DNA of 64,000 nucleotides, from contig CP141137.1 in NCBI GenBank assembly GCA_035236585.1, positions 14,276,327-14,340,326 of the forward strand. The letters are read 5' to 3'. A program made the translations under genes and the position numbers. Of this stretch, positions 63,463-64,000 are shown piece by piece (the stretch's first letter is position 1; each line of letters opens with the position of its first letter). The notes beneath the pieces are model-generated. The model saw only the letters and a list, made by a program, of their open reading frames with translations. It was not told the DNA's origin and did no database searches. This DNA comes from Warburgia ugandensis. Taxonomy: Eukaryota; Streptophyta; Magnoliopsida; Canellales; Canellaceae.

Positions 63463-64000
63463 CCAAGCATGAAACCAAACTAGTTCTCTAGTACACTTGT
63501 CTCATGCCATAGCCTCTTCTCCATCACTCTTTCAAAAAGTTTCATGATATGGCTCATAAGTTTAATCCTCCGATAATTAGTGCAACTCTATATGTCTCAT
63601 TTATTCTTATAAATTGGTACAATAGAGCTCTTCCTCCATTCATCTGGCATTTTCTTCAATTTCAGAATATTCTTAAACAATTTTGTCAACCATACTACCC
63701 CAATATCTCTCATATACTTCTGAACCTCTATTAGTATACCATTAAGCTCCAAGCCCTTCTTGATTTCATCTTTTCCAAGGCCTCTTTACTTTAGGTACTC
63801 TAATCCTACAGTCATATCTCTAATGTCCAATGTTATTTGGGTTTACAGTACTTCCAATCCCTATATTTTGAGGGTAATTTCCATTTAGCAATTTTTGAAA
63901 GTAACTTTCCCTTCTTTGTTTGATCTCATTATCTTTGACTAGTACCCTTTAATTATCACTTCTAATACATTTGTTGTGGTCTGTCATTACTCTTGCTTTT
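63463..64000 (-). mobile_element. RTE-type LINE, N-terminal side of RT (minus strand, runs off window)
   Basis: Read right to left: WLTKLFKNIL, KMPDEWRKSSIVPIY, a C-TNYRGIKLMSH-like stretch, then VMEKRLWHE and FGFMLGR next to the ACCTC duplication. These are the conserved first blocks of this LINE RT group and continue directly into 61147-60017. The element starts beyond the right end of the window. Confidence 0.8.

Overview
The window is plant nuclear DNA, almost certainly angiosperm. It is AT-rich and intron-poor at protein level, carries two clearly recognisable single-exon plant genes (a PLS-class pentatricopeptide repeat protein and an L-type lectin receptor kinase), a decayed copy of a plant integrin-linked-kinase-type gene, and a dense set of plant transposable elements: En/Spm (CACTA), Ty1/copia, long Ty3/gypsy-type solo LTRs, RTE- and L1-type LINEs, and Au-like SINEs. 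There are no bacterial-style operons, CRISPR arrays or rRNA genes. Species cannot be named from the sequence.

Layout. 1-9 kb: mostly non-coding, with microsatellites, a degraded integrin-linked kinase pseudogene (3066-4090), a LINE/L1 fragment (about 7715-8180) and a copia LTR plus gag remnant (about 8474-9298). 9.3-19.1 kb: a composite CACTA region with two head termini, a 2.7-kb solo LTR inserted in it (9886-12560, target duplication ACACC), and a decayed TNPD transposase (about 15480-18700). 19.1-26.5 kb: polypurine and tandem-repeat sequence, two Au-like SINEs, and a minus-strand remnant of a GRF zinc-finger/membrane-anchor gene (25330-25740). 26.7-31.2 kb: the gene island. The PPR gene (+) and the lectin receptor kinase (-) converge with about 700 bp between them. 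31.2-42 kb: repeats and a decayed minus-strand copia element (about 37560-40350). 42-64 kb: nested repeats: a MITE-like element, two solo LTRs of one family (43814-46250 with CTTGC; 51150-53966 with CATGT), a copia element with diverged LTRs (about 47065-56060) that lacks a recognisable integrase and reverse transcriptase, a second copia gag, and RTE LINE copies. One LINE copy is split by a 2.3-kb insertion flanked by ACCTC.

The two intact genes do not form a pathway. The PPR protein is expected to act on organellar RNA, and the lectin kinase at the plasma membrane. The rest is a stratigraphy of insertions, several of which can be ordered because one interrupts another with a clean target-site duplication. 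I found no convincing new molecular system. The most checkable oddities are a His-Trp-Asp catalytic loop in the receptor kinase, private GC-rich arrays at the same relative place in the solo LTRs, a near-identical 0.4-kb tandem duplication at 62.5-63.3 kb, and the copia element whose middle is unassigned sequence.
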